A stretch of 64,000 nt of DNA from Arachis hypogaea (Eukaryota; Streptophyta; Magnoliopsida; Fabales; Fabaceae), in the NCBI RefSeq assembly GCF_003086295.3, contig NC_092048.1, forward strand, positions 106,284,276-106,348,275. Direction: 5' to 3'. The translations under genes and the position numbers were made by a program. Every line of letters starts with the position of its first letter. Positions within the stretch are counted from its first letter, which is position 1. The notes beneath the pieces were generated by a model. It made no database searches, was not told where the DNA came from, and saw only the letters and a list, made by a program, of their open reading frames with translations. This document shows positions 53,768 through 64,000 of the stretch, one piece after another.

Positions 53768-56648
53768 AGTTCTTCCTGTAGAGCCTGAGGAATGGACTGA
53801 CTATGCTTCAATTGCATACTCTGAGCATTTGTCATGTATTAGGTCTTGTTGAATGACGAGAATTAGAGCTTTATGCACATGACGGTCTATTGATTAACGC
53901 TGTTAGTCTTGCATTGCATAATTCCTGATATTAAGTTTGGCCAGCTTAATACTAGTGGATTTTGTATATGAAAGCACTGATGGGTTATCATAGATGAAAT
54001 ACGAGTTTTGGGTAAAGCGAATCGCGGGTTTTGGAAAAGTTGGAAAGTATTTCTCGAGGCTATTCAGTTGTGTGTCTTGAATTTTGTTCGAGTTGACCCG
54101 TTCTTTTATATCGTAACTTGAAGTTCTTGTTTGCTAGTCCTTTTAAAAAGTAGTTTGATTTTTCAACTCTATTCCTCTATTCATATGCATTCTTGTTTGA
54201 TCTTAAGTGCATATGCTTGTTTGAAATCCTTGTTGTATCTATCTTTCTCTGTTTGAGTTCTTCTTGATTCAAGTATTCTTTGATATAGCCTTGAACTTGT
54301 CTTAATGTGCTGCGACTTTTAACTCTGGGTTCCGTGTTCATTCTTAGAGAACTTGTTGATTCAGTTTTCCTCTTACTTGACAGTGATTACAGCTAATTTT
54401 GAGATTTTTATAAAAATTGCTGTTGATTAGATATGTACTTATCTATATATGAATCTTTGAAGATTTCTTATACAGTTTAATAACTATTTATCTCTAATAC
54501 CTCGCATGTACTTTTACTGGTTTACGGAACTGCACTTACTTTAAAAGTAAATTGACTTTCTAGTAATTCTACTATAGCTCCAGTGCACATCTTCATTTGA
54601 TTATGTATTTGGATATTTTTCAAAATTTTGAAAAGAAAGGATTTACCACTTTTGTCTCGGTTGAGTTTCGTTTGATAAACTTTACTTAATTCATTTTGAT
54701 TTGAGTTTGATTTAGCATACTACATGGCTTATGCCATTGTTGTTCTTTTGAAAATGTTGGACTCATGGTTTTCTTCTTATGAGCGGACTAGAGTCTCTTT
54801 TAAGCTTTCTATCTCCATGAATGTCATGCTTGACTTTGTTTTTAACTAATCTTTTACATCTTGTGAACATTACCATTGATCTGGGTTTTTCTTCTCTGGT
54901 GAACCTCATTCTTATGAGTCAGTTTAATTCGTTTCAAAACAGTGCATCGTTTAATCTCTCATTATCTTTACAAGAGTTTTTAGTCAAAGATTTATCCTTG
55001 GAAAATTACTAATGATTGGGTTGTATTTTCCTATGACTTTCGTATTCTTTTGAATCAATTGAAAACTTGTTTGATGTTTCATGTCTAGTGGATATTGTTT
55101 GAACTACCTTGATTTAAGATCCTTTCTTGTATGGCTTCACTCTTTTTAAGTACATCCTAATTTTCTTGAATATCCTTCTGAGATGGCGATTTCAGGTATA
55201 CTTTTGGAGTCTTGTTTCGGACTTTTTGAATTTTTGAATCTTCTTTGAAGGAATTCTAAACGGAATTTATTTTTTGTTGCTTGATTGAGATTGAAACCAT
55301 TGTTCAATTTTGACAAAGTTGATTTAAAGTTGGCATGCGCTATTTTAAATGAGGCTTTGGAGAACTTTCTTGTTTAGTGGAAATCGGTTCGTTTGTAACG
55401 CACTACTTATTTTCTTTACCAAATTGTGAGCAAATTTTTACTTCGGAGTTTCTTTTCTAAAAAGAGTTTAACTTCCTCTTTTGTACTTGCTATAAATGTT
55501 ATACACGCTTGTTTGAATATGAATTTTTAGAATTTTTGAGCAAGCATTTGATTACTTCCGAGTCTTTATGAACTGCTTTTGGTTAAGTTGTGCATCTAAT
55601 TATTTTTCTAAAATATTTGAGGAATATTTTAGCTCTTAGCCAAAGTTGTGTGCATTTTGTTTTTGGAATTTTACAAAATCTACTTCAACATGAAATTGTA
55701 TTGAAGTAAAGCCACATTTATGCTTTTGCTACTCTCTTGAAGAATGTTTGTTGCTTAACTTTTCTTCTAGACTGCAAAGTGGTTTTTCCGCAAGTTTTCG
55801 ACTCTTTCATGAACAATGTATCCGAAAGTATTTGTAATCGTACTCTTGAGTTCTGTGAGCTTTGTCTTGGGTTCGAGATATTCTTTCCTGTAAACCTCCT
55901 ACTTCTTCGACTCAATTTGAATTTGTTTCGAACTAAGGCGCTGGTTCTCTTCTTATTGGTCCTATTGAATTTCTTGGATCCAAGGGTTATATTTGAAGTT
56001 GTCAATTGATTTATTTCTAGCAAACTTCATTGCTTGAGCGTCTTTGTTTATCTGGGAATTGGATACATTCTCTTAAATCTGAGTATTACCCTTGATAATT
56101 GTTTCTCCGTTCTAGATCTTGTATCCTTCTGAGTAGACTCGAGAATTGTTTTGATATCACGTGCGACTTGTAGACATAGTAACGCGATACGTTAGTTCTT
56201 TAAGACGTGATATGTGTATACAGAAGTTGAAGCGGTAGGTGTGCAACGTTATGAGTTATGGGTGTTTCGTTCCTTGCGAACGGGCTTGCAGTTGTCAGGC
56301 TTATGATCGGCTATGAGGTTGTAAAGTGCTTAATGGAGTTGGAAAGTTGAAACTTTGAGGTTGATATGAGATTAGTGTGCGGATGTTGAGCACGTCGTTT
56401 TAACCCCATCCTGTTTTATAGCCTTCGACGCCTTGCCTCGCTATCACATGTTTAAACCGTGGCATCTTTTGCATGGATTCTATCCTGTAACGTTTACTTT
56501 TCAAGCACACTCCTTCCTTTGTAACCTCATGCATACGACAGTCCAAGTATTTGAAAATCGTATATATGTTTATATGTTGAGATATTTTTGCTTCTTCCTT
56601 AAATGTGTTCAAGGGTGAACTGTTATGAGATTTCTTTCGTTTTGTATC
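53768..56648 (+). other. H internal region, noncoding
   Basis: T-rich with many TTTGA and CTTG repeats. The longest frames are about 100 codons and face both ways, without gag, protease, RT or integrase motifs. No gene is supported. Confidence 0.82.
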
Positions 56649-56686
56649 AATTTTCGAGGACGAAAATTTTTATAAGGTGGGTAGAA
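56649..56686 (+). other. H pre-LTR hairpin and purine-rich tract
   Basis: AATTTTCGAGGACGAAAATT (56649-56668) has perfect 8-bp arms with an AGGA loop. It ends 18 nt before the LTR. AAGGTGGGTAGAA (56674-56686) adjoins the LTR and is the likely polypurine tract. Confidence 0.8.
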
Positions 56687-59600
56687 TGTAAGACCCAAAA
56701 CCTTTGAAAAGTCTTATTATGATCAAGTCTCAAATCATATGGTTGTTTATAACCTTAATTTCAGAAATTATTTTATTAAAGATAATTAAGGCAAGTTTTG
56801 ATTTATTGAATTTGAGATAAGTTATGATTATTATCCAATTTTATAATTATTGGATTATTTTCTATATTTAAATCACAAAGTTAGTGGTTGTGAAATAATA
56901 AGGATTTTTATATGATCTTGGACTAAATAATTAATATTTTAGAATATTGATACTACTGTTTTGAGAAAATAAAGGATTTAAGTATATTATTTCTAATTTT
57001 TGGATTTGAACATTTTAATGAAAATAATTTGTACAATTGATGAGCAAATAGTATTTTTATACATTATTATTGTTGAATTAGAATTTATTTCTAATTACTA
57101 TATTATTCTCAATTTTATTTAAATTTACCAAATTGTCCCTAACCCTAAATTTCAAAAATGAAACCCTAGTCCTAGTGACCCAGCAGCCACCACCCAACCC
57201 CCCTTCACAGCAGCACACGGTTTCCTTTCCCATTTCCATGAAAGGAGAGAGACAGAAGTAGGAAACGGATTGAAGGAGAAGGAAAGAGGAAGGTTCGCCG
57301 GCGGGGAGAGGGTAGGGAGCTCACAGCGCCGCTGTCGCCCTCGCCGCGTCGCCGCTATCGTTCTCACCATGCCGCCGCCATCGTTCTCACCACGCCACCG
57401 CCATCCTTGCGATCACGAAGAGAGAGGCTGACGGGAGGAACTGGCGCGCACGGGAGGGGAAGAAACCGCCTCTGCACTGCTGTCGTTCACAAGCTCAGCC
57501 ACCTCGCCATTGTCACCGCCAAGGGTTCCGTCGCAGTCAACCCGTCGCGGCTGGTGCTGCTGCCGTCCCTGATGGGTTCCACCGTGGAGAAGGGAACGAC
57601 GCAAGGGAGAGGAGGTCGCGTCGCTGCTGCCGCCGAAGGAACCCGTCCCTGCTGAGCCGCTGCTGCCACTGCTAGGGTTTGCTGCCGCCGTGCCGTTGAG
57701 AGGAGGGCCGTCCAGTCACACCGAGCATGAGAGACGGAGAGATCAGAGGCTGAGCTGGGGTTCAGCCACCATGCCCAGCTGTGCTCGCGTCGCCGGCGCC
57801 GCCTCTGTCAGAATTGCCGCCGTCAGAAAGGAGTTTTGGCCGCCGCAGGTGTCGCTGCCGGAGAAGAGAGATGCGTCTCTATGATTCTGACCGCCGGGAG
57901 TAGTTCTGTGACTTTCGGGAGCACCGCCGGAGCCTCTGGATGCTTTTGCCGTTGCCGAAAAAATTCTGTCGGTAAGGGTTTCAAGTTGGCTCTCCTTTTC
58001 GTTGAGTTTCTGGGAATCTCATTGTCTCTGCATACTGTTCAGGTCACCACTGCCGCTTGAGGTAGCTATCGGGGAGCCGCCGAACCGGTTCAGAGATCGC
58101 CGCTGTTTCGATTCAGCCATTCCTCCCTCGATTTGGTAAGCGTTTTAATTTGAAAGCCCTCTTGTTACTGTTTTGTTATCTCACGCTGAGGTTTGTGGTG
58201 TTAATTGCTATAAGATTGAGTTTCGATTGTTGTATGTTGCGAATAGTGTTGCTTTGGTTATTGCGAAAGTGGCTGGGAGCTGAGGTTTTGGTTGCCGTCA
58301 GTTCGGGTTGAGCCGGAAAGGACTCTGTGAGACTTTTGGGTTATGGATTTGCGTTTTGAGGTAGGGGCGCTTTCCAAAAACTATATTTCTATATGTTGGA
58401 ATTATTACATATGGATACTGATGTGAGAAAATGTGTATTTGGTGATTGTATCGGCCTTATGTATTATTTGGTTGACTCGAATGTTTATGGATGTTGGTTT
58501 GGCTGAGTTGTTGTGCGGCTTTGTGAAATGTAATATTTTGAAGCTGATTCTTTAAATATTTGAAATCTGAGTTTAATCCGTTGAGGATTGGTTTGAATTG
58601 AGTCAATTGTTTTGATGATGTTAAAGATAGAATACTCTTTGGAATTCAGCCTGGTTTGCTTTCACTGATTTGGTTTTGATAAATGATTTGTTGCTGAACC
58701 GATTCTTTAAAGCTTTAGAAATGAGTTAAATTGATTGATATTGAGTTGATTTCTGAAATAGTTTCCTTGAGATATGCCACTGAGGCGACTGTTGGATTTA
58801 GTTTGCTTTTGAATTGATTTCTGGTTTTGGGCTGTTAAAAAGGAATGAGAATCGGTTTAGTTGGGACCCGAACCGGGTGGCAAAAGTCCAAGTTTTAGGG
58901 GAGGTGCTGCCAAAATTTCTACAAAATCCTACTCTTGTTTGTAAAGTTATTTAAAAAGGGTTGGATTTGAGAAATTGTATTAATTGATTTATTAAGAGAA
59001 TATTTATGTTTTCAAGCTTAATTTATTTAATGAACTTTATGCGTTGAGTTCGGCTTATTTAGAAATGAACTATTTGTACAGTCTGAATCACTGAAGGAAA
59101 GAATGATGCTCTAATATTGATTTCAATATAAAAAGGAGCTTTTAGTGATTTTAAAGGAATTTAGACTTTTGATTGAGTAATCAAGTTTGAGGCATTTTGG
59201 AAGAGCTAGAAAAATGGGTTCCAAAAAGAAACCTGAAAGTGGTTTGATTCAAATGAACCGGTTCTGTTTCAAATGAGTTGATTTTTTGACCGGGTTGGAA
59301 CTTGTGATTTTGTATGATCGGTTTCATAATAAATTCAATTTTATTTACTTGAACCGGGAATCTATGATTTTAAAAGTTTCAATGAATTTTAAGGAATTTA
59401 TATAAGTTGACCTTCCCTAAAGACTTGGGACTCTGGCAAGAAACTTTTGTTATAAAATCCTATTGTTGGATGGGTGATTTTGAATGTTCCCAAAAAGAAT
59501 CTTTAACTTTCCATGCTTTTGGAAGTTTTGGAAAGAGAATGCCGAGAGTGGCTTTGTTTTAAAAAGGGAACTCACTTTGAGTAAATTTGGCTTATGAGCC

Positions 59601-61112
59601 TGAGATGATTTGAGAAATGAGATCTTTAAAGCCAAGGCTAAAAAGAGTTGAAATTTGATTTCAAAGTGAAATGGCTTGAGAAAAGTTATTTATGGCTTAA
59701 ATGCCAGTTTTATGAATTTGATGATGTTGAATGGTGGAAGTGTTGTTTTGTTGTGAGCCGGAATAGCCGTGTACGCTATTGAACTATGGCTGATTGCTGA
59801 ATGAGTTGTGAGCCGTATGGCTGATTATGAATTATGAACTTAAGCCGAAGGGCTGTATTTATTGATAAATTGGCTGGTTCCGGATTGAACCGTGAGCCGG
59901 ATGGCTGAGATGGATGGTGATCCATGGTTGAGTACAAATGCATGTATGCAATCGAATGAATTGTGAATTTAAGCCGGATGGCTGAGATGAATGTTGTATA
60001 CGAGTATGCTTGTGTTTTCTCTCTGGTTGTAAGGGTGACAGGGCACCGATACCCTCTAATGGCGACAGGGCGCAGATACCCTCTAATGGCGACAGGGCGC
60101 AGATACCCTCTAATGATAATAAAGCGCAACAGAGAGACTGTGTCCGGGTTAGCTACCAGACACGTCGGGTTGGCTTGGTAACCGACAGATGATATCATCA
60201 GCCACTAGGGACAGGCATGCATCATATGCATTTGTGTGACATTGGTTGGGTGTGCATATTATACTTGGTTTGCCTATGTGTTTAATTGCTAACTGTTCTA
60301 CTTGTAATAACTGTTTGCTTGTGCTTGAACTTCCTATCTGTGTTTGCATCTGGGACTCTGTTGGATTGTGGTGATTTGGTTGATGGTTGGATTGTTTGGG
60401 CCTAGGGCCGTGGTTGGATTGAGATGGACCGATGGTTGATTTCGGTTTTGTGTTTCTGATTTGGAAAAATATGAAAGGCTATTTTGGTTCAGCATAGATA
60501 AACCTTTTTGAAAGGCTTTTGGTGTTTTTTTGAGAATTGAACGGTTCCTCTTTCAGAAAAGATTTCCGACTTTACCTTATTGAAAATTGTTGTTTTTGAA
60601 AAGAGGCATAAGACAGTTATTAATCATTGGTGCGGTTATCTTCATGTATCCTATTACAGTAATTCCCAAAAACCCTCTACTGAGAACCCTTTCGAGGATG
60701 ATGTTCTCACCCCCCTACATTTTTCCCCTTTCAGGATATGGGCGCAGAAGTTACGAAGAGTTCATTTAGTTGTTGTTGAGATGCTCTGTATTGTTTTAGC
60801 TATGGTTTATTGTACCCTCGCCTTTATCTTGATATAATCTGTAAGAGGGATAGGAATTGTATTGGATTATGGTTGTAATATTACTTATATATATGTATGT
60901 ATATATATGGATGTACTCTTTGTGAGTTTTGTAAGTTGTATGGTATTTATGGATGTATGATATCGGATGAAAGTATTTTTGGATCGGTATTGCGATTTAA
61001 AGTTTTAAACGGGCTCATATTTTAGTATTAAATAGCATAAGTGTCGTCGTAATGTCCGAGCTATCAGAATCGCGCAGCCGGAAGCGTGAGCTTTGGTAGT
61101 TAGGGTGTTACA
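56687..61112 (+). repeat. 3' LTR of H
   Basis: 4426-bp partner of 49329-53752. Most differences are single substitutions clustered in the CpG island (57290-58140). Confidence 0.93.
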
Positions 61113-61169
61113 CATCCATCCATCACAAACCCACCCATACATGACCAAACCTTACCCTCTCCCCACTCC

Positions 61170-61235
61170 TATATAAACCCATCTTTGCCCCTTCATTTTC
61201 ACGAGCAAACCTTCTAACTTTGGTGTGGTAAAAGC
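61170..61235 (+). promoter_or_regulatory. Putative internal promoter of C ORF3, hairpin half lost
   Basis: TATATAAA at 61170-61177, 94 nt before the ATG. Only the right arm CGAGCAAA (61202-61209) of the leader hairpin remains; CTTCTAACTTTGGTGTGG follows. Confidence 0.52.
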
Positions 61236-61263
61236 ATTGCTTTTCATTTTTTCATAACCATTT

Positions 61264-61555
61264 ATGGCACCTAAGGCCGGAGAAACCTCTAGGAAGAGGA
61301 AAGAGAAAGCAGTGGCTTCCAACTCCGAGTCATGAGAGATGGAGAGATTCATCTCAAAAGCCCATCACTAGAAAGAGGATGGAGCAAACAAGAGAGCCCA
61401 CTCATGGACATCAACAAAAGCAACCCATCATCCTCCATGAAATTAGAGAAGACCAAAGAGTTATGAGAGAAGAGCAACAAAGGCAAGAAAGAGATATTGA
61501 GGAGCTCAAGAACTCCATAAGATCTTTAAGAGGAAGAACAAGCCGCCATCACTAA
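61264..61555 (+). pseudogene. C ORF3 with central domain deleted
   Basis: ATG 61264 gives MAPKAGETSRKRKEKAVAS, then a TGA where N1 has Trp, then EMERFISKAH. At about 61370 the sequence jumps to RMEQTREP and, after a second loss, to ILHEIREDQRVMREEQQRQ and a basic end with TAA at 61553-61555. So only the N-terminal 35 codons and the C-terminal coiled coil survive. The last part is almost identical in protein sequence to N1 ORF3. Confidence 0.78.
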
Positions 61556-62612
61556 GGTGGACCCGTTCTTTAATGTCCTTGTTCTTTATTTTCTGTTTTT
61601 TGAATTTTTATGCTTTATGTTTATTTATGTTTGTGTCTTATTACATGATCAATAGTGTCTAAGTGTCTATGCCTTAAAGCTATGAAAATGAATCCATCAC
61701 CTGTCTTAAATAAAAAGTGTTTTTAATTGCAAAAGAAAAAGAAGTACATGAATTTCAAATTTTAAAACAGATTAATTATTTTGATGTGGTGGCAATACTT
61801 TTTGTTTTCTAAATGAATACTTGAACAGTGCATATTTTTGAATTTGTTGTTCATGAATGTTAAAATTGTTGGCTCTTGAAAGAATAATGAAAAAGGAGAA
61901 ATGTTATTGATAATCTGAAAAATCATAAAAATGATTCTTGAAGCAAGAAAAAGCAGTGAATAGAAGAAAAAGAAAGAGGCGAAAAAAAAAAGAAGAAGAA
62001 AAAGAAAAAAGCAAGCAGAAAAAGTCAATAGCCCTTTAAACCAAAAGGCAAGGGTAAAATAAAAAGGATCCAAGGCTTTGAGCTTCAGTGGATAGGAGGG
62101 CCCACAGGAATAAAATCATGGCCTAAGCGGCTAAACCAAGCTGTCCCTAACCATGTGCTTGTGGCGTGAAGGTGCCAAGTAAAAACTTGAGACTGAGCGG
62201 TTAAAGTCGTGGTCCAAAGGAAAAGAGTGTGCTTAAGAGCTCTGGACACCTCTAATTGGGGACTTTGGCAAAGCTGAGTCACAATCTGAAAAGGTTCACC
62301 CAGTTATGTGTCTGTGGGATTTATGTATCCGGTGGTAATACTGGAAAACAAAATGCTTAGGGTCACGACCAAGACTCATAAAGTAACTTTGTTCAAGAAT
62401 CAACATATTGTACTAGGAGAATCAATAACACCATCTGAATTCTGAGTCCCTATAGATGCAAATCATTCTGAACTTCAAAGGAAAAAGTGAGATGCCAAAA
62501 CTGTTCAGAAGCAAAAAGCTAATAGCCCCGCTCATCTAATTAAGACTGATCTTCATAGATGTTTTTGGAGTTCATTGTATATTCTCTTCTTTTTATCCTA
62601 TTTGATTTTTAG
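61556..62612 (+). other. C 3' spacer, no gene
   Basis: Noncoding; homologous to 2891-3984 of N1 in reverse. Contains an AAG-rich stretch at about 61960-62035. Confidence 0.8.
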
Positions 62613-62630
62613 TTGCTTGGGGACAAGCAA
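62613..62630 (+). other. Hairpin upstream of C 3' LTR
   Basis: TTGCTTGGGGACAAGCAA, 7-bp arms with GGGA loop, 19 nt before the LTR. TTTAAGTTTGGTGTTG lies between. Confidence 0.87.
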
Positions 62631-62649
62631 CAATTTAAGTTTGGTGTTG

Positions 62650-64000
62650 TGATGAGCAGATAATTTATACGCTTTTTGGCACTGTTTTTAGTATGTTTTT
62701 AGTATATTTTAGTTAGTTTTTATTCAAAAATAATATTTCTAGACTTTACTATGAGTTTGTGTGTTTTTCTATGATTTCAGGTATTTTGTGGCTGAAATTG
62801 AGGGACCTGAGCAAAAATCTGATTCAGAGGCTGAAAAAGGACTGCAGATACTGTTGGATTCTGACCTCCCTGCACTCAAAGTGGCTTTTCTCGAGCTACA
62901 GAAGCCCAATTGGCGCGCTCTTAATTGTGTTGGAAAGTAGACATTCTGAGCTTTCCAGCAATATATAATAGTCCATACTTTGTCCGAGATTTAATGGCCC
63001 AAACCAGCGTTCCAAGTCAGCATAAAAATTCTGGCGTCAAAACGCCAGAACTGGCATAAAAGCTGGAGTTAAACGCCCAAACTGGCACAAAAGCTGGCGT
63101 TTAACTCCAAGAAAAGTTTCTACATGAGAAAGCTTCAATGCTCAGCCCAAGCACACACCAAGTGGGCCCGGAGGTGGATTCTGCATCATTTACTCATTTC
63201 TGTAAACCCTAGGCTACTAGTTTTCTATAAATAGGACCTTTTGCTATTGTATTTACACACCTCATGACATTCTACACGTTTTATATTGTATCTGATACGG
63301 CATGAGTCTCTAAACCCCATTGTTGTGGGTGAGGAGCTCTGCTGTTCTTCATGAATTAATGCAATTACTACTGTTTTCCATTCTATCACGCTTGCTTCTA
63401 TTCTAAGATATTCATTCACACTTCAACCTGATGAATGTGATGATCCGTGAGAATCATCATCATTCTCACCTATGAACGCGTGCCTGAGAACCACCTCCGT
63501 TCTACATGCAATCAAGCTTGAATGTGTATCTCTTGGGTTTCTAATATAAGATTGGAACCTTCGTGGTATAGGCTAGAAATACTGGCGGCCATTCCTGAGA
63601 TCCGGAAAGTCTAAACCTTGTCTGTGGTATTCCAAGTAGGATCTGGAAGGGATGACCATGACGAGCTTCAAACTCGCGAGTGTTGGGCGTGTGACAAACG
63701 CATAAGGATCAATGGATCCTATTCCAACATGATCGAGAACCAACAGCTGATTAGCCGTGCGGTGACAGCGCATTTGGAACATTTTCACTGAGAGGACGGG
63801 AAGTAGCCATTGACAACGTTGATACCCAACATAAAGCTTGCCATGGAAGGAGCCTTGCGTGCATGAAGAAGAAGACAGTAGGAAAGTAGAGATTCAGAAG
63901 ACAAAGCATCTTTAAAACCTCAACCTGTTCTTCATTAATGCATAACAAGTATTTATTCATGTTCTTTTACTTTTTACAATTAAATCTGAGAATTATTGAT
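62650..64000 (+). repeat. 3' LTR of C, cut by the window edge
   Basis: Matches 40497-41848. TATAAATA at 63226-63233. About 160 bp of the LTR and the right TSD should lie beyond the window. Confidence 0.92.

Larger units (their letters stand above)
49329..61112 (+). mobile_element. Element H: LARD-like element with 4.4-kb LTRs and no coding capacity
   Basis: LTRs 49329-53752 (4424 bp) and 56687-61112 (4426 bp), TSD CATCC at 49324-49328 and 61113-61117. LTRs start TGTAAGACCC and end GTGTTACA. PBS TGGTATCAGAGC is the initiator-tRNA-Met type, unlike the tRNA-Asp sites around it. The internal 2934 bp have only short frames without recognisable motifs. Large LTRs around a noncoding core fit the large retrotransposon derivative class; the TGTAAGACCC end and the CGAGGACGAA near the 3' end resemble chromovirus-type gypsy elements. 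LTR divergence is about 1 percent by eye, with many differences at CpG sites. Confidence 0.9.
1..64000 (+). mobile_element. Element A: oldest Athila-like Ty3/gypsy host, split into fragments
   Basis: Every other element in the window sits inside this one. Its own sequence survives only at 1-1178, 11873-13950 and 40482-40496. The fragments join logically: the integrase reading frame cut at 1178 resumes at 11873, and the ORF3 frame cut at 13950 resumes at 40482 for 15 bases before element C begins. Neither LTR of A is in the window, so its full length is unknown. The order RNase H, integrase, conserved block, palindrome array, internal promoter, ORF3 matches an Athila element with an extra 3' ORF. 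In-frame stops and the number of later insertions show it is dead. Assignment to Athila type rests on similarity to the better preserved pol of element E. Confidence 0.85.
40497..64000 (+). mobile_element. Element C: Athila-like element lacking integrase, hosting G and H, runs off the window
   Basis: 5' LTR 40497-42006 and 3' LTR from 62650, identical in layout at offset about 22153. Order: PBS, leader, gag, protease, [G], RT, RNase H, deletion, conserved block, palindrome array, [H], internal TATA, ORF3 remnant, 3' spacer, hairpin, 3' LTR. Without G and H the element would be about 10.6 kb. Integrase is missing by an internal deletion at about 48574, and ORF3 lost its centre at about 61370. 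Its right end and TSD are outside the window. Confidence 0.9.

Noticed and set aside
1..64000. A host gene captured between the elements
   Set aside because: All segments between mobile elements are accounted for as element A, B, C, D or E sequence. Nothing unassigned and gene-like remains.

Overview
This window is plant nuclear DNA made entirely of nested LTR retrotransposons. I see no host gene, tRNA or rRNA gene. Most coding remnants are Ty3/gypsy of the Athila type: RT active site FMDDFSVFG, protease CDLGASINL, integrase HHCC and D-D-E motifs, and primer binding sites (PBS) matching the 3' end of plant tRNA-Asp(GUC). The abundant GGCGTT-N-AACGCC palindromes and LTRs starting TGATGAGCGGATAA suggest a legume, most likely peanut (Arachis; FIDEL/Feral-like families). 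That species and family assignment is from memory and was not checked.

Layout, as nesting levels. Element A (+) is the oldest and holds everything: an integrase fragment at 1-1178, its tail plus an env-position ORF (ORF3) at 11873-13950, and a 20-bp scrap at 40477-40496. Inserted in A are three elements. N1 (-, 1179-11867, target-site duplication (TSD) AAAGG) carries gag-protease and ORF3 but no RT or integrase. B (-, 13951-40476, TSD GGTTG) has the same gag-protease plus ORF3 design, with a deleted 5' end. C (+, 40497 to beyond the right edge) has gag, protease, RT, RNase H and ORF3, but its integrase is deleted. B contains LTR D (+, 16398-18276). D is hit by E (-, 18277-36600), which has a nearly complete gag-pol with several stops and frameshifts. 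E is hit by F (+, 26434-34382), a very young non-autonomous element with one intact 396-codon ORF. C contains solo LTR G (-, 44996-46757, TSD GCTAT) and H (+, 49329-61112, TSD CATCC). H is a LARD-like element with 4.4-kb LTRs, a tRNA-iMet type PBS and no coding capacity.

How the parts work together. Autonomous copies would supply RT and integrase. N1, B and F keep only gag-like or ORF3 proteins plus cis-acting signals, so they look like parasites of Athila-type relatives. Several cis signals recur across families and are more conserved than the proteins. The first is a purine-tetraloop hairpin 17-19 nt before every complete 3' LTR junction, with a second copy in the ORF3 leader. The second is a GTTGGGAGGCAACCCAAC block after the last codon of the upstream ORF. 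The third is a palindrome array upstream of the TATA box in every U3 of the Athila-like families, and also upstream of the internal ORF3 promoter.

The most interesting material is this shared cis grammar, the arms that change together in the palindromes, captured PBS sequence inside LTR ends, and the intact low-complexity ORF of F. Boundaries come from direct reading of LTR ends and TSDs. Divergence figures are counts by eye.
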